This document shows positions 18,869 to 29,469 of a stretch of 64,000 nucleotides of DNA, piece after piece. Numbering within the stretch: position 1 is the first letter of the stretch; each line of letters begins with the position of its first letter. The DNA comes from Proteus terrae subsp. cibarius (GTDB taxonomy: Bacteria; Pseudomonadota; Gammaproteobacteria; Enterobacterales; Enterobacteriaceae): positions 3,782,001-3,846,000 of the forward strand of contig NZ_CP047349.1 of the NCBI RefSeq assembly GCF_011045835.1, written 5' to 3'. The position numbers and the translations under genes are program-made. The notes beneath the pieces are model-generated. The model had not been told where the DNA came from and did no database searches. It saw nothing but the letters and a program-made list of their open reading frames with translations.

Positions 18869-20359
18869 TTAGTTTCCTGACGTTTCACTATCATCTAATG
18901 AAATTTGTTTTGCTGATGAGAAAAGCGGTGCTGTAATTGTTCCTGCTATAACAACAGACATCGCACCAATCACTCCGTAGAAGAAGAAATTAAGATCACT
19001 GCCATAACGAGCAGCTAATACAGCAATAATACTGACAATAATCCCGACAACTGCACTACCTGCATTAGCACGCTTGACAAAAATACCCAGCATAAACAAA
19101 CCGGTCATTGGGCCACCCATTAAACCAATCAGACTATTAAAGGCATCCCAAATTTCAGATTCATCAGATAAAACTAACCAAATTGCAGCTAAACTACTGA
19201 AGACACCAGCAACAATAATGACTAATCTTGCGACTTTCATTTTTTGTTCAGCGCTGCGTTCAGATTTGCTTAAACGAGTGTAGATATCAGAATTAAAACA
19301 GCTTGAGATACTGTTTAAGCTACTCGAAATGCTGGATTGAGCCGCAGCAAAAATAGCTGCAATAATTAATCCAGCAATACCAACAGGCATTTCAGTCACA
19401 ATAAACAGAGGCAGAATACCTCCTGTATTAAAGCCTTCAGGTAAGAAATTAGGATTCTGTTTGTAATACACAAACAAGGCAGATCCAATAGCAAAGAAGA
19501 AGATAGGAATAATGGCAACTAATTTCGCATTTGTTATCAGTGTACGTTTTGTTTCTTCAATAGAATCTGTCACGATATAACGCTGTACGACATCCTGACT
19601 TGCTGTAAATTGTTGAATATTAGCGAATAAAAATCCGATCATCAAAACAGGAATAGTACTATCCGTCCAACTCCAACGAAATTGAGTCGTAGGAAAGAAT
19701 TTATCAGCTTGTGATGTTGCAGTGAAAATTTCACTAATTCCGCCATCAACTTTAAAGCAGATCATAATAAAAATAAGAACTGCACCACCTGAAAGCAATA
19801 ACCCTTGGATAACGTCCGTCCAAATAACACCTTCAATTCCGCCCATCCAAGTATAAATAATACAGAGCAAGCTAATCAGTACGATTAAAACAACAGGGTC
19901 AATACCCATAAAAGGACGTAAAGCAAGTACAGTTAAATAAGTAATAATAGCAACCCGACCAATATGGAATAACATAAACGAAAGGCTGGCAAATAAACGA
20001 CTGCGTACATCAAAACGTGCTTCTAAATATTCATAAGCCGAAGTGATTTTTAATTTTCTAAAGAAAGGAATATAAAAATAAAAAACTAATGGCAAAATAG
20101 CGATAGCTAAATATTGCCCGATAATAAAAGTCCAGTCGGAGGTATAGGCTTTTGCTGGGATCGACATAAAAGTAATAGAACTTAACGTAGTCGCAAAAAC
20201 AGAAACCCCTGCAGCCCAACCAGGAACCCGACCTCCTCCACGAAAATAATCATCCGCTGTTTTTTGGCGTTTAGAGAAATAAACACCCACGAGTAACATT
20301 GCTGCCAAATAACCAAACAGCACTGCATAGTTAATAAAACCAAAATCATGTAATTGCAT
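18869..20359 (-). CDS. siaT: Sodium-coupled sialic acid symporter SiaT (SSS family)
   Basis: This 496-residue protein has about thirteen membrane helices and the SSS-family layout, with GGRVPGWAAGVSVFATTLSSITFMS near the first helices. From memory it is nearly the same as the structurally characterised Proteus mirabilis SiaT, which imports N-acetylneuraminate with Na+. It replaces the MFS NanT of E. coli. It sits 51 bases after nanK and just before yhcH in the same operon. Na+-site residues of TM1 and TM8 cannot be assigned confidently by eye, but the family and the substrate assignment are well supported by context. Confidence 0.93.
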   Translation of the reverse strand: MQLHDFGFINYAVLFGYLAAMLLVGVYFSKRQKTADDYFRGGGRVPGWAAGVSVFATTLSSITFMSIPAKAYTSDWTFIIGQYLAIAILPLVFYFYIPFFRKLKITSAYEYLEARFDVRSRLFASLSFMLFHIGRVAIITYLTVLALRPFMGIDPVVLIVLISLLCIIYTWMGGIEGVIWTDVIQGLLLSGGAVLIFIMICFKVDGGISEIFTATSQADKFFPTTQFRWSWTDSTIPVLMIGFLFANIQQFTASQDVVQRYIVTDSIEETKRTLITNAKLVAIIPIFFFAIGSALFVYYKQNPNFLPEGFNTGGILPLFIVTEMPVGIAGLIIAAIFAAAQSSISSSLNSISSCFNSDIYTRLSKSERSAEQKMKVARLVIIVAGVFSSLAAIWLVLSDESEIWDAFNSLIGLMGGPMTGLFMLGIFVKRANAGSAVVGIIVSIIAVLAARYGSDLNFFFYGVIGAMSVVIAGTITAPLFSSAKQISLDDSETSGN

Positions 20360-20410
20360 TTTTTAGTCCTGCCATATGTAGGGTAAAAGGTAAGTTTTAC
20401 GACAGTTTTT

Positions 20411-21280
20411 TTATTGCTCTCTAGCCCAAAGGACAGCGCCCCAGAGCCCGGCATCATGATGATAATGAGCCGATAATATCGGCACTTGTAATGCAACTGG
20501 TTGCTTTATCTGGGCAGCTTGAACGAGTTCGATATATCCCTTTGCCAGCCCAACACTTCCTCCAAGAACGACACAATCAGCATCTGTTGTTGCTTTAATA
20601 TCAGTCACCAAATTTGCAATGGTGTTTGCTGAACGTTCAATAATTGATTTTGCTTGTAAGTTTCCCTGATGAAAGGCAGCAAAAATCGCTTTTGCATCTT
20701 TTCCAGCAAGCTCCTGTGTCGCTTGTGATGCAATTGCACGACCAGAAGCGATTGCTTCAACACAACCATAGCGACCACAACCACAAAGTGGGCCATGAGG
20801 ATCGGCAAGCGTGTGACCTAAATGACCTGCAATACCTCGCTTTCCTGTAAAGAGCTGTCCTTGTTGAATTACGCCACCGCCAACACCTGTCGATACGGTG
20901 ATAAATGCCATATCGGAAATAGTTTCACGGCGATGATCATATTCAGCCCATGTGGCCGCTTGAGCATCATTGAGTAGCCAACAAGGCAATCCTGTAAGTG
21001 AGACAAGTGTTTCTTTTAAAGGAAAATCTTTTAGTCCACCTAAATTATCCGGATTCAATGCGGTCAAAATGCCATTACAAATAATCCCTGTTGATGCGAC
21101 AGCAACACTATCTGCATCGCTTTTGAGTGGTGTAGTAATAGCAACTAAAGCTTCATAAAGTTGCGTTGGTGATGCACTTGCGGGTGTGGCTATCTGTGTA
21201 TGTTGTGTCAATTGGTTATCTCGACTAATTAGTGCCGCCGAGATTTTTGTTCCTCCAATATCAATTGCTAATGTATTCAT
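20411..21280 (-). CDS. nanK: N-acetylmannosamine kinase NanK (ROK family)
   Basis: This 289-residue protein has the ROK fold. The phosphate-binding motif [10 protein letters not shown] is near the N-terminus. The ATP/sugar region [12 protein letters not shown] is near residue 135, and the zinc-binding [20 protein letters not shown] motif lies near 156-175. It phosphorylates N-acetylmannosamine released by NanA. Its start overlaps the end of nanE by 4 bases. Confidence 0.93.
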   Translation of the reverse strand: MNTLAIDIGGTKISAALISRDNQLTQHTQIATPASASPTQLYEALVAITTPLKSDADSVAVASTGIICNGILTALNPDNLGGLKDFPLKETLVSLTGLPCWLLNDAQAATWAEYDHRRETISDMAFITVSTGVGGGVIQQGQLFTGKRGIAGHLGHTLADPHGPLCGCGRYGCVEAIASGRAIASQATQELAGKDAKAIFAAFHQGNLQAKSIIERSANTIANLVTDIKATTDADCVVLGGSVGLAKGYIELVQAAQIKQPVALQVPILSAHYHHDAGLWGAVLWAREQ

Positions 21281-21975
21281 TTATCTAACTCCTGCTGCCA
21301 CTTTAATGCCTGAGTAAACCAATCACAGACATGTTCAAGACGCGTCAATGCAGAGCCTACTGTGACAGCCCAAGCACCCGCTTGCATTCCTCTTGCGGCA
21401 ATCATTGGTGTGTTATAACGCCCTTCGGCAATCACTCGGCATCCCCTTTCGGCCAATGCGGTAACAAGTTGTAAATCAGGTAGCTTTGGTATCTCACCAC
21501 CGGTATAACCCGACATCGTTGAGCCAATAAATTCAGTGCCTAACTCTTGGCAATACATACCTTCGTCAAAGGTGGCACAATCTGCCATCGCCAATCTTCC
21601 TAAACGATGAATATGAGCTAATAGTGTTTTCACTGGTATAGGACGCACACGGTCAGTACCATCAAAAGCAATAATATCGGCGCCCGCTTTAGCTAAGTCA
21701 TCAACATCACTAAGCCACGGAGTGATCCTTACAGGGCTATCAGGTAAATCACGCTTCACAATGCCAATAATCGGCACATCAATAAGAGGACGAGTTGCTC
21801 TTAAATTATCAATTCCCTCAATACGCACAGCGATTGCTCCTGCATTTACCGCTGCTTGAGCCATTGCAGCAACAATCTCTGGCTTATCCATTGGGCTATT
21901 ATCAACAGGCTGGCAAGACACAATCAGTCCACCTTTTTGTTGAATATCTTTAGTCATCTTTTCAATTAGCGTCAT
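21277..21975 (-). CDS. nanE: N-acetylmannosamine-6-phosphate 2-epimerase NanE
   Basis: This 232-residue TIM-barrel enzyme converts ManNAc-6-P to GlcNAc-6-P. The family segments [37 protein letters not shown] and STMSGYTGG are all visible, including the catalytic lysine in VKRD. It is the first gene of the nanE-nanK-siaT-yhcH unit. An ACTCC-N17-GGAGT operator lies about 32-60 bases before its start. Confidence 0.95.
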   Translation of the reverse strand: MTLIEKMTKDIQQKGGLIVSCQPVDNSPMDKPEIVAAMAQAAVNAGAIAVRIEGIDNLRATRPLIDVPIIGIVKRDLPDSPVRITPWLSDVDDLAKAGADIIAFDGTDRVRPIPVKTLLAHIHRLGRLAMADCATFDEGMYCQELGTEFIGSTMSGYTGGEIPKLPDLQLVTALAERGCRVIAEGRYNTPMIAARGMQAGAWAVTVGSALTRLEHVCDWFTQALKWQQELDK

Positions 21976-22006
21976 TTTGACTCACTATTCTCTTCATTTG
22001 AAATGT

Positions 22007-22035
22007 AACTCCAAATTATAGTATTTTACGGAGTT
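22007..22035 (-). promoter_or_regulatory. Putative nan operator upstream of nanE
   Basis: AACTCC at 22007-22012 and GGAGTT at 22030-22035 form an inverted repeat around a 17-bp AT-rich spacer. A second copy with the same 17-bp spacing lies upstream of nanM. The shared geometry suggests binding by the RpiR regulator of the locus; this is inferred. Confidence 0.65.
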
Positions 22036-22183
22036 TAATTTCTCAATCAAAAAAACAGTAATTTGTGAAGAAGATCAAACAATAATCAATAGCCTCTAAC
22101 TAACTGATAAATAAACTAAATAAAAATTAGAGTGATGTTTCCACCACTCTTTCTCTTTTTTATTCCGCGTTACTTAACTTAAA

Positions 22184-22879
22184 TTAGAAATGAAACTGCA
22201 ACCCAACTCGATAACGTGTCTGGCGATCATCACTAAGAGGGCTTACAGCCATATTGCCAACTTCAATGTAGGGAGTGAAAGTGCTGTTGATTTGATATGA
22301 AAAAGCGACATTGTGCTCGTAATTGCGTTTCTTATTATCATATTTTATGGCGTCGCTATACATTTGAGTATAATCATATTCCACTTTAAATTTGTTATAT
22401 TTATAACCTATAAAGCCATCAAGACGATTTGTTTTTTCATCATCAACACCTTGTTTTGTTTTACGGGCATAATCAAAACGATAACGCCCTGCAATATATA
22501 AACCATTATCAAAGTTATATTGTGCTTTTAAATAGGGTTTATATATAGAAGTATCTGTTACGGTTTCAAAAATAAGACCAGGCTGTAATGTAATATAGTT
22601 ATTTAGTTTATAGTTATAACTTAATCCCATTTCAATAGCATTATTAACAACATCACTGAATAGTTTATCTTTCTCACCATCAACACCACCCGATTTAACG
22701 CTAGCATCAATATAGAAACCAACACCGTTTGAAAAAGAGTGAATAAATGCAACTCTATCTTTATTAATTCGAGTAGAGTCTGCATATTCATGACGAAAGT
22801 CTAATGTAGTCGCATATAATTGAGATGACATTAATAAAGTACAGCATGACAATAAAAGTTTCTTCTTTTTATTTAGCAT
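22184..22879 (-). CDS. nanC: Sialic acid outer-membrane porin NanC (KdgM family)
   Basis: This 231-residue protein has a signal peptide (MLNKKKKLLLSCCTLLMSSQ, cleaved near YA-TTLDF) and alternating beta-strand segments that end in a terminal phenylalanine (GLQFHF). Both features are typical of 12-stranded KdgM/NanC porins for acidic sugars. I chose ATG 22879, because the longer frame to TTG 22918 adds residues before the signal peptide. It lies between nanM and nanE, so sialic acid uptake across the outer membrane fits well. Confidence 0.87.
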   Translation of the reverse strand: MLNKKKKLLLSCCTLLMSSQLYATTLDFRHEYADSTRINKDRVAFIHSFSNGVGFYIDASVKSGGVDGEKDKLFSDVVNNAIEMGLSYNYKLNNYITLQPGLIFETVTDTSIYKPYLKAQYNFDNGLYIAGRYRFDYARKTKQGVDDEKTNRLDGFIGYKYNKFKVEYDYTQMYSDAIKYDNKKRNYEHNVAFSYQINSTFTPYIEVGNMAVSPLSDDRQTRYRVGLQFHF

Positions 22880-22961
22880 AATATTTTCCCAAAAAGGTGA
22901 GATCCCCTGAATTAACAAAGGAGATCTTGATGAATTATTTTAATTTATATTTAGGAAGAGT

Positions 22962-24119
22962 TTATTCAATAATTAATTGTTTATCTTTCATTGTTAAAGT
23001 AATAACTGAATTAACAGCTTCACCTTTATTTGTTTCGCCTCCAATTAAATAAAGTGAATTATCATATGAAACAGTAATACCATAGCCAAGAGGAAGAGGT
23101 AATTCACCAATGACTTTCCATTGATTATTAATAAAACCATAAATTTCTTTATGCCATGTCTTTTCTAATCCTTGATGCGCAAAGTAATGTTGCTGTGCAT
23201 AGTTTGCCTGTGCTCCCGGGAAATTTGCCCCGCCAGCAACAAGTAAAGTGTGCATACTGTAACCGGAAAATGCACCAGCTAAACCGTCTTGTGGCTGATT
23301 AGGCGTAGGGTCGGGTAATTTCTGAGCAACAGAATTCCATTGTAATTGAGTATTTTTTAATGTGGCAGTTTGCACTTCACTGGTGCGTAACCCTGGTTTT
23401 ATTTCACCATTGATTAAAGTGATTTTATTGCCATCATAAGCTAATGCAGAGCCTGCTGTTCCATTAAATGGCGTAATACCTAATAATCTCCATTGATTAT
23501 TTTCAGCATTATATTCCATTATATTTCGATTAAAAAAATAACCTTCAGCAGGCTTATTAAAATAATCACTAATAATTTTTTTATTTTCAGATTCATTCGA
23601 TTTAGTACGGTTTAAATCAACGAAATAACCGTCAAAGATTTGTTGATTAACACCACCAAGAATAATAGCTTGATCATTGTTAATACTAACTCCTGTATGC
23701 CCAACCAATCCGTAAGGTGCTCGAGTGTTGATCTTTTCCCATTTATTTTCTTTTGGTGAATAGCGATAAACATCTGTCAGCGCACTAATTGTTTCGCTAT
23801 TTTCATTTTCTTTTCCTGCTCCACCAAAAATATAAATATCATTATTTAGCTCTAGAGCAATAGCTTGATCTCTTGGTGTTCCAGGAAAGTCTGCTATTCT
23901 TTCCCATTGTTTTTTCGAACTATTCAGGTCAAGCTTATACCATGATTTTCCCGCTGTACCTAAACCAACATAAATAATATTTTCGCTAATTGTTCCAGCG
24001 CCACTTTTAAATGTTACTGGTAAATTAGGCAGCTTTTCTGCAAAACTAGTAGACGTGAATATTGCCGACACTAGCATTACAGAAAGACAGGAGTAAGATA
24101 TTTTCTTTATTCTGTTCAT
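22962..24119 (-). CDS. nanM: N-acetylneuraminate epimerase NanM
   Basis: This 385-residue protein starts with a signal peptide (to about residue 27, TSFA-EKLP), so it is periplasmic. Six kelch-type repeats follow, with recurring patterns such as NDIYIFGGAG and DNSLYLIGGET. NanM converts alpha-sialic acid to the beta anomer. It is the most upstream gene of the locus, with nanC about 80 bases downstream. A nan operator copy lies about 60-85 bases before its start. Confidence 0.92.
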   Translation of the reverse strand: MNRIKKISYSCLSVMLVSAIFTSTSFAEKLPNLPVTFKSGAGTISENIIYVGLGTAGKSWYKLDLNSSKKQWERIADFPGTPRDQAIALELNNDIYIFGGAGKENENSETISALTDVYRYSPKENKWEKINTRAPYGLVGHTGVSINNDQAIILGGVNQQIFDGYFVDLNRTKSNESENKKIISDYFNKPAEGYFFNRNIMEYNAENNQWRLLGITPFNGTAGSALAYDGNKITLINGEIKPGLRTSEVQTATLKNTQLQWNSVAQKLPDPTPNQPQDGLAGAFSGYSMHTLLVAGGANFPGAQANYAQQHYFAHQGLEKTWHKEIYGFINNQWKVIGELPLPLGYGITVSYDNSLYLIGGETNKGEAVNSVITLTMKDKQLIIE

Positions 24120-24741
24120 ACTTATTAGCTCTTATTATTGTCATCAAGTAGGGGTTTTTCTTGTATCTTAAATATCACTCCAATATATAATTATTTTCGG
24201 AGTTAAACTTCAAATTGATCTTTTCTGAATTGTGAAGGCGATCAAAATGTCTATTTTTTAATCTTATATTTTTACAACTTTCTTTAAATCAAATTTAGGA
24301 ATAAAAATCTGACAATAGAATAAAATACAGTCTCAATAAATTATTATTGAGATTTTATACAGAATATAATGTTACTTTTTTTACAGTAAAAATTTTTTAT
24401 GACACAGGTAAAAATGGAGTTTTATTTCAAGCACCTTTTTAATAGATTACATCCTCATTTTTACCTTGTGTGTTAATTGAAAAATTGGTTATTTAACATG
24501 ATGGAAATCAAACTAAATTGTTATTTTTTAATATATTTTGTATCCGCATTGTTAGCATGGATTTATTTTTTTTCCTCGTTATAATCACCAACGTCATTTT
24601 AAGTAGTAGTTCATCACATTGAGTTCATAAAACGATACTCAGGTCTGTCTTGAATGATTGAAAAATGAAATCGTATCTTTACTGGACGTTTTTTAAACGC
24701 CCGGTACGGATGTTATTTATCAATTTATCGAGGAGACACTG
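24120..24741. other. 622-bp intergenic region between nanM and fdoG
   Basis: The region holds the nanM operator (24177-24203), a 9-bp hairpin (TCTCAATAA at 24331-24339 and TTATTGAGA at 24344-24352, then TTTT) and the promoter region of the formate dehydrogenase operon. I looked for a clean FNR site (TTGAT-N4-ATCAA) and did not find one. I see no ORF with a ribosome site. Confidence 0.5.
24177..24203 (-). promoter_or_regulatory. Putative nan operator upstream of nanM
   Basis: ACTCC at 24177-24181 and GGAGT at 24199-24203 flank a 17-bp AT-rich spacer, the same geometry as the site before nanE (22007-22035). It is well placed to control nanM-nanC. Confidence 0.65.
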
Positions 24742-27700
24742 ATGCAAATCAGTCGTAGGTCTTTCTTTAAGATCTGTGCAGGCGGTATGGCTGGCACATC
24801 TGCTGCATTACTAGGCTTGGCACCTGAAGTATCTATTGCGAACGCTCGCCAATATAAATTATTACGTTCCGTTGAAACTCGTAATAACTGCACTTATTGC
24901 TCTGTAGGTTGCGGTATTTTGATGTATAGCCTTGGGGATGGCGCAAAGAATGTCGATAAAAGTATTTATCACATTGAAGGCGACCCTGATCATCCCGTTA
25001 GCCGTGGCTCTTTATGCCCGAAAGGTGCTGGGCTTGTCGATTATATCCATAGTGAAAATCGCCTGAAATATCCTGAATATCGTAGACCTGGCTCTGATAA
25101 GTGGGAGCGCATTTCATGGAATGAAGCGATTGATAAAATCGCCCGTCTGATGAAAAAAGATCGTGATGAAAACTTTGTTACCCATAATGAAAAAGGGCAG
25201 GAAGTTAACCGCTGGCTCACCACCGGTATGCTTTGTTCTTCTGCTGCTAGTAATGAAACCGGAATTTTAGATAATAAATTTTCTCGTTCATTAGGCATGA
25301 TTGCTATCGATTGTCAGGCAAGACTTTGCCATGCGCCAACCGTTGCAGCATTAGCTCCAACTTTTGGTCGTGGTGCAATGACCAATAACTGGGTTGATAT
25401 TAAAAACGCTAACGTTGTGCTGATCATGGGCGGTAACCCTGCTGAAGCGCACCCTGTCGGTTTTAAATGGGTTATCGAAGCTAAAATTAAGAACAATGCG
25501 AAGGTTATCGTTGTCGATCCTCGTTTTAACCGTAGTGCTGCGGTTGCCGATCTCTACTCTCCTATTCGTGCAGGCTCTGATACTGCGTTCTTATTAGGTG
25601 TTATTCATTACCTTATTGAACACAATAAAATTCAGCATGAATATGTGAAAGCCTATACCAATGCTTCTTTGATTGTTCGTGAAGATTTTAGCTTTGATGA
25701 AGGTCTTTTCAGTGGGTTTGATAAAGAAAATCAAAGCTATGATAAAACCTCATGGCACTATGAACTTGATGAGAATGGTTTAGCATTAAGAGATAATTCA
25801 CTGCAACATCCTCGTTGTGTGTGGAATCTTTTAAAACAGCACGTTTCACGTTATACCCCTGAAATTGTTACCACTCTTTGTGGCACACCTTTAGAAGATT
25901 TCACCTATATCTGTGAAGCGCTTGCGTCTACCAGTGTAAAAGACAGAACCTCAACTATTTTGTATGCCCTTGGTTGGACACACCATACCGGTGGTGCTCA
26001 AACTATCCGTGCAGCAGGTATGATCCAGTTATTATTAGGTAACGTGGGTATGCCAGGTGGTGGTGTGAATGCGTTACGTGGGCACTCGAATATTCAAGGT
26101 TATAGTGATCTGGGTTTATTATCATTAAACCTACCGGGTTATATGCCTCTTCCTAATGAAAAACAAACATCATTAGAAACTTATTTATCTCAGGTAACAC
26201 CGAAAACCGTGGTTGCAGACCAAGTTAACTACTGGAAAAGAACCCCTGATTTCTTTATTAGCTTACTAAAAAGCTTCTGGGGTGAGCACGCAACGGCACA
26301 AAACGAATGGGGTTATCACTGGTTACCAAAATGGGATAAAAGCTATGACATCATGGCGCAAACCCAATTGATGATCGATGGAAAAATGAATGGTTATATC
26401 GTTCAAGGTTTTAACCCATTAGCCGCTTTTGCCGATAAAAATAAATGTAGCGCCGCATTAGCCAAACTAAAATATATGGTTGTCATAGATCCCTTAGTGA
26501 CTGAATCATCTAATTTCTGGCAAAACCACGGCGAGATGAATGAAGTCTCACCAAAAGATATTCAAACTGAAATCTTCCGTTTACCTTCATCATGTTTTGC
26601 TGAAGAAAATGGCTCAATTGCAAACTCAGGTCGCTGGTTACAATGGCACTGGGCGGGTGCAAAACCACCAGCACAAGCATGGCATGATGGTAAAATTTTA
26701 GGGCATTTATTAATGCGTCTGCGCGAGCTTTATCGTGAAGAAGGCGGCGTTTGCCCTGAGCCTGTGATGAATCTTTCGTGGAACTACGTTGACCCTTACG
26801 ATCCACAACCTGAAGAAGTGGCGAAAGAAGCGAATGGTCAAGCCATGCAAGATATCTTTGATGAAACAGGCAAATTGTTGTTTAAAAAAGGACAACAACT
26901 TGATGGCTTCCATCAACTGAAATCAGATGGTTCAACTGCGAGTTTCTGTTGGGTTTATTCTGGTTGCTGGACTGAAAAAGGCAACCAAATGGCGAACCGT
27001 GATAACGCCGATCCATCTGGACTAGGTTGTACACCGGGTTGGGCTTTTGCGTGGCCTCAAAACCGTCGTGTGTTATATAACCGCGCATCAGTTGATCCAC
27101 AAGGGCAGCCTTGGGATGCAAAGCGTCAGCTTATCAAATGGAATGGTAATCAATGGGTTGGCCCTGATGTACCCGATTATAGCAATGCAGCGCCTAATAG
27201 CGGTGTAGGCCCGTTCATTATGCAACCAGAAGGTATGGGACGTTTATTTGCTGTTGATAAAATGGCTGATGGTCCATTCCCTGAATTCTACGAACCGTTT
27301 GAATCGCCAACAGAAGATAATATTTTGCACCCAAAAGTCTCTCGTAACCCTGTTGCACGTTTATATAGCTACGATGCCGAACATTTAGGTAAAGCAGATG
27401 AATTCCCTTATGTGGCAACAACCTATTCAATTACTGAATTGTTCCGTCACTGGACAAAACACTCACTGATTAATGCTATTGCACAACCTGATCAATTTAT
27501 TGAGATTGGTGAACAACTTGCTTCACGCAAAGGCATTGTTCAAGGTGATGAAGTTAAAGTCAGCGCGAAACGTGGCTATATCAAAGCCAAAGCCGTGGTG
27601 ACTAAGCGAATTAGACCACTAACGATCAATGGCAAAGTCGTTGATACCATCGGCATTCCTTGTCACTGGGGCTTTGAGGGAGCAACTCGTAAAGGTTTCC

Positions 27701-27789
27701 TTGCCAATACATTAACGCCATCTGTGGGTGATGCGAACTCATTCACACCTGAATATAAGGCGTTTTTAGTCAATATCGAAAAGGCATAA
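24742..27789 (+). CDS. fdoG: Respiratory formate dehydrogenase alpha subunit, cysteine form (FdoG/FdnG)
   Basis: This 1015-residue molybdopterin subunit oxidises formate at the periplasmic face. A twin-arginine signal (SRRSFFK) opens the protein, followed by a [4Fe-4S] motif (CTYCSVGC). The E. coli orthologues carry selenocysteine at residue 196, read from UGA. Here codon 196 is TGC (25327-25329), in [10 protein letters not shown], so the frame is open without recoding. Full length and normal domain order argue against a pseudogene. The subunits downstream resemble FdoH and FdoI more than FdnHI. Lower turnover than a selenoenzyme is expected from E. coli FdhF work; this has not been tested here. 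Confidence 0.93.
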   Translation: MQISRRSFFKICAGGMAGTSAALLGLAPEVSIANARQYKLLRSVETRNNCTYCSVGCGILMYSLGDGAKNVDKSIYHIEGDPDHPVSRGSLCPKGAGLVDYIHSENRLKYPEYRRPGSDKWERISWNEAIDKIARLMKKDRDENFVTHNEKGQEVNRWLTTGMLCSSAASNETGILDNKFSRSLGMIAIDCQARLCHAPTVAALAPTFGRGAMTNNWVDIKNANVVLIMGGNPAEAHPVGFKWVIEAKIKNNAKVIVVDPRFNRSAAVADLYSPIRAGSDTAFLLGVIHYLIEHNKIQHEYVKAYTNASLIVREDFSFDEGLFSGFDKENQSYDKTSWHYELDENGLALRDNSLQHPRCVWNLLKQHVSRYTPEIVTTLCGTPLEDFTYICEALASTSVKDRTSTILYALGWTHHTGGAQTIRAAGMIQLLLGNVGMPGGGVNALRGHSNIQGYSDLGLLSLNLPGYMPLPNEKQTSLETYLSQVTPKTVVADQVNYWKRTPDFFISLLKSFWGEHATAQNEWGYHWLPKWDKSYDIMAQTQLMIDGKMNGYIVQGFNPLAAFADKNKCSAALAKLKYMVVIDPLVTESSNFWQNHGEMNEVSPKDIQTEIFRLPSSCFAEENGSIANSGRWLQWHWAGAKPPAQAWHDGKILGHLLMRLRELYREEGGVCPEPVMNLSWNYVDPYDPQPEEVAKEANGQAMQDIFDETGKLLFKKGQQLDGFHQLKSDGSTASFCWVYSGCWTEKGNQMANRDNADPSGLGCTPGWAFAWPQNRRVLYNRASVDPQGQPWDAKRQLIKWNGNQWVGPDVPDYSNAAPNSGVGPFIMQPEGMGRLFAVDKMADGPFPEFYEPFESPTEDNILHPKVSRNPVARLYSYDAEHLGKADEFPYVATTYSITELFRHWTKHSLINAIAQPDQFIEIGEQLASRKGIVQGDEVKVSAKRGYIKAKAVVTKRIRPLTINGKVVDTIGIPCHWGFEGATRKGFLANTLTPSVGDANSFTPEYKAFLVNIEKA

Positions 27790-27799
27790 GGGGAAACTA

Positions 27800-28729
27800 A
27801 TGTCATTGCAATCTCAAGATATTATTCGTCGTTCTGCTACCAATTCTCTCACGCCTGCACCACAAGTACGTGACTTTAAAGAAGAAGTGGCAAAGCTTAT
27901 CGATGTGACAACCTGTATTGGCTGTAAAGCCTGTCAGGTTGCCTGTTCTGAATGGAACGATATTCGCGATAAAGTCGGTCTTAATGTCGGTGTTTATGAT
28001 AACCCGATGGATTTAACCGCTAAATCGTGGACCGTAATGCGATTTTCTGAAGTCGAAGAAAACGGCAAGCTGGAGTGGCTAATTCGTAAAGATGGCTGTA
28101 TGCACTGCGCTGATCCGGGTTGCTTAAAAGCATGTCCCGCAGAAGGTGCCATCATTCAATACGCTAATGGTATTGTCGATTTTCAATCAGAACACTGTAT
28201 TGGTTGCGGTTATTGTATTGCGGGTTGCCCTTTCGATGTCCCTCGTATTAATGAAGAAGATAACCGCGCTTATAAATGTACATTGTGTGTTGATCGTGTT
28301 GAAGTTGGTCAAGAGCCAGCTTGCGTAAAAACCTGTCCAACAGGTGCGATTCATTTTGGCTCTAAAGAAGCGATGACTCACCTTGCCAATGAGCGCGTTG
28401 CTGAACTTAATACCCGTGGTTATGACAAAGCCGGTTTATACGATCCTCAAGGGGTTGGCGGAACTCACGTTATGTATGTACTTCATCATGCAGATAGACC
28501 TAATTTGTATCATGGCTTACCCGAAAATCCAGAAATTAGCTCAACGGTTAAATTCTGGAAAGGTATTTGGAAACCATTAGCAGCAGTGGGTTTTGCAGCC
28601 ACTTTTGCGGGTGCAATATTCCATTATTTAGGTATTGGCCCTAACCACACCACAGAAGAAGATGAAGAAGAGGCACAAAAAGAGATGGAAGCATCACAAA
28701 ATTCAGTGAATAAAGAGGAGCAGAAATAA
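27800..28729 (+). CDS. fdoH: Formate dehydrogenase iron-sulfur subunit FdoH/FdxH
   Basis: This 309-residue electron-transfer subunit has four ferredoxin-like cysteine clusters: [35 protein letters not shown] and CTLCVDR with CVKTC. One membrane segment near residues 255-278 anchors it on the periplasmic side. It matches E. coli FdoH closely at the N-terminus ([12 protein letters not shown]). It starts 10 bases after fdoG, and its stop overlaps fdoI by one base. The acidic tail is a little longer than in E. coli. Confidence 0.95.
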   Translation: MSLQSQDIIRRSATNSLTPAPQVRDFKEEVAKLIDVTTCIGCKACQVACSEWNDIRDKVGLNVGVYDNPMDLTAKSWTVMRFSEVEENGKLEWLIRKDGCMHCADPGCLKACPAEGAIIQYANGIVDFQSEHCIGCGYCIAGCPFDVPRINEEDNRAYKCTLCVDRVEVGQEPACVKTCPTGAIHFGSKEAMTHLANERVAELNTRGYDKAGLYDPQGVGGTHVMYVLHHADRPNLYHGLPENPEISSTVKFWKGIWKPLAAVGFAATFAGAIFHYLGIGPNHTTEEDEEEAQKEMEASQNSVNKEEQK

Positions 28730-29385
28730 TGAAGAAGAAAAGTGATAAAATCCTTCGTCATACTGCCTCAGAGCGTATTAATCACTGGGTTGTGGCGATT
28801 TTTTTTATTTTTACCACTTTTAGTGGATTGGGCTTTTTCTTCCCATCTCTAAACTGGTTTATGAATATTTTAGGCACACCACAGCTTTCGCGTTTACTGC
28901 ATCCATTTACGGGTGTCGCGATGGTATTCTTCTTTATCTTTATGTTTTTTAGATACTTAAAGCATAACTTTGTTGATAAAGACGACTTAGTGTGGGCGAA
29001 GAATATCCATAAAGTGCTACAAAACGAAGAAGCTGGTGATATTGGGCATTATAACTTAGGTCAAAAAGGGATTTATTGGACATTAAGTCTTAGCCTTATC
29101 GTCCTTACCATCAGTGGTGTGATTATCTGGCGTCCTTATTTTGCGGATTATTTCTCAATCCCCATTATTCGCATTGCCTTACTGGCTCACTCACTGTCCG
29201 CTATTTTACTTATCATAACGGTGATAGTTCATGCTTACGCCGCGTTTTGGGTAAAAGGTTCGATTCGTAGCATGATTGAAGGCTGGGTAACTCGGGGTTG
29301 GGCGAAAAAGCACCATCCACGTTGGTATCGTGAGATTTTAGAAGAAGAGAAAAAAGAAGCAGAAAGTAAATTAAACCCAAAATAA
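28729..29385 (+). CDS. fdoI: Formate dehydrogenase cytochrome b556 subunit FdoI
   Basis: This 218-residue membrane protein has four helices and carries the haem ligands that pass electrons to menaquinone. The family motif ERINHWVVAIFF comes first, with histidines in LLHPFTGV, ALLAHSLSA and VIVHAYAAFWVKGS. It overlaps fdoH by one base (TAATG). The C-terminal WAKKHHPRWYRE segment matches FdoI. It ends the operon before a strong terminator. Confidence 0.94.
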   Translation: MKKKSDKILRHTASERINHWVVAIFFIFTTFSGLGFFFPSLNWFMNILGTPQLSRLLHPFTGVAMVFFFIFMFFRYLKHNFVDKDDLVWAKNIHKVLQNEEAGDIGHYNLGQKGIYWTLSLSLIVLTISGVIIWRPYFADYFSIPIIRIALLAHSLSAILLIITVIVHAYAAFWVKGSIRSMIEGWVTRGWAKKHHPRWYREILEEEKKEAESKLNPK

Positions 29386-29420
29386 TAGACTACTTTTTTC
29401 TATAAAATAGATGTGAGAAA

Positions 29421-29456
29421 AAAATGGAGGCTTTATGGCCTCCATTTCTATTTTTA
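29421..29456. terminator. Terminator between fdoI and fdhF
   Basis: The stem AAATGGAGGC with GCCTCCATTT (29422-29447) is followed by CTATTTTT on the plus strand and has A-rich sequence on the left, so it can serve both convergent genes. fdhF ends at 29470. Confidence 0.83.
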
Positions 29457-29469
29457 ATCAACAATTAAC

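Noticed and set aside
24207..24260. FNR site upstream of fdoG
   Set aside because: Only TTGATC-like fragments are present; the TTGAT-N4-ATCAA palindrome is not, and the spot is closer to nanM than to fdoG.
24742..27789. UGA-containing selenocysteine gene needing a recoded stop
   Set aside because: The frame is continuous for 1015 codons and codon 196 is TGC, so no recoding is needed.
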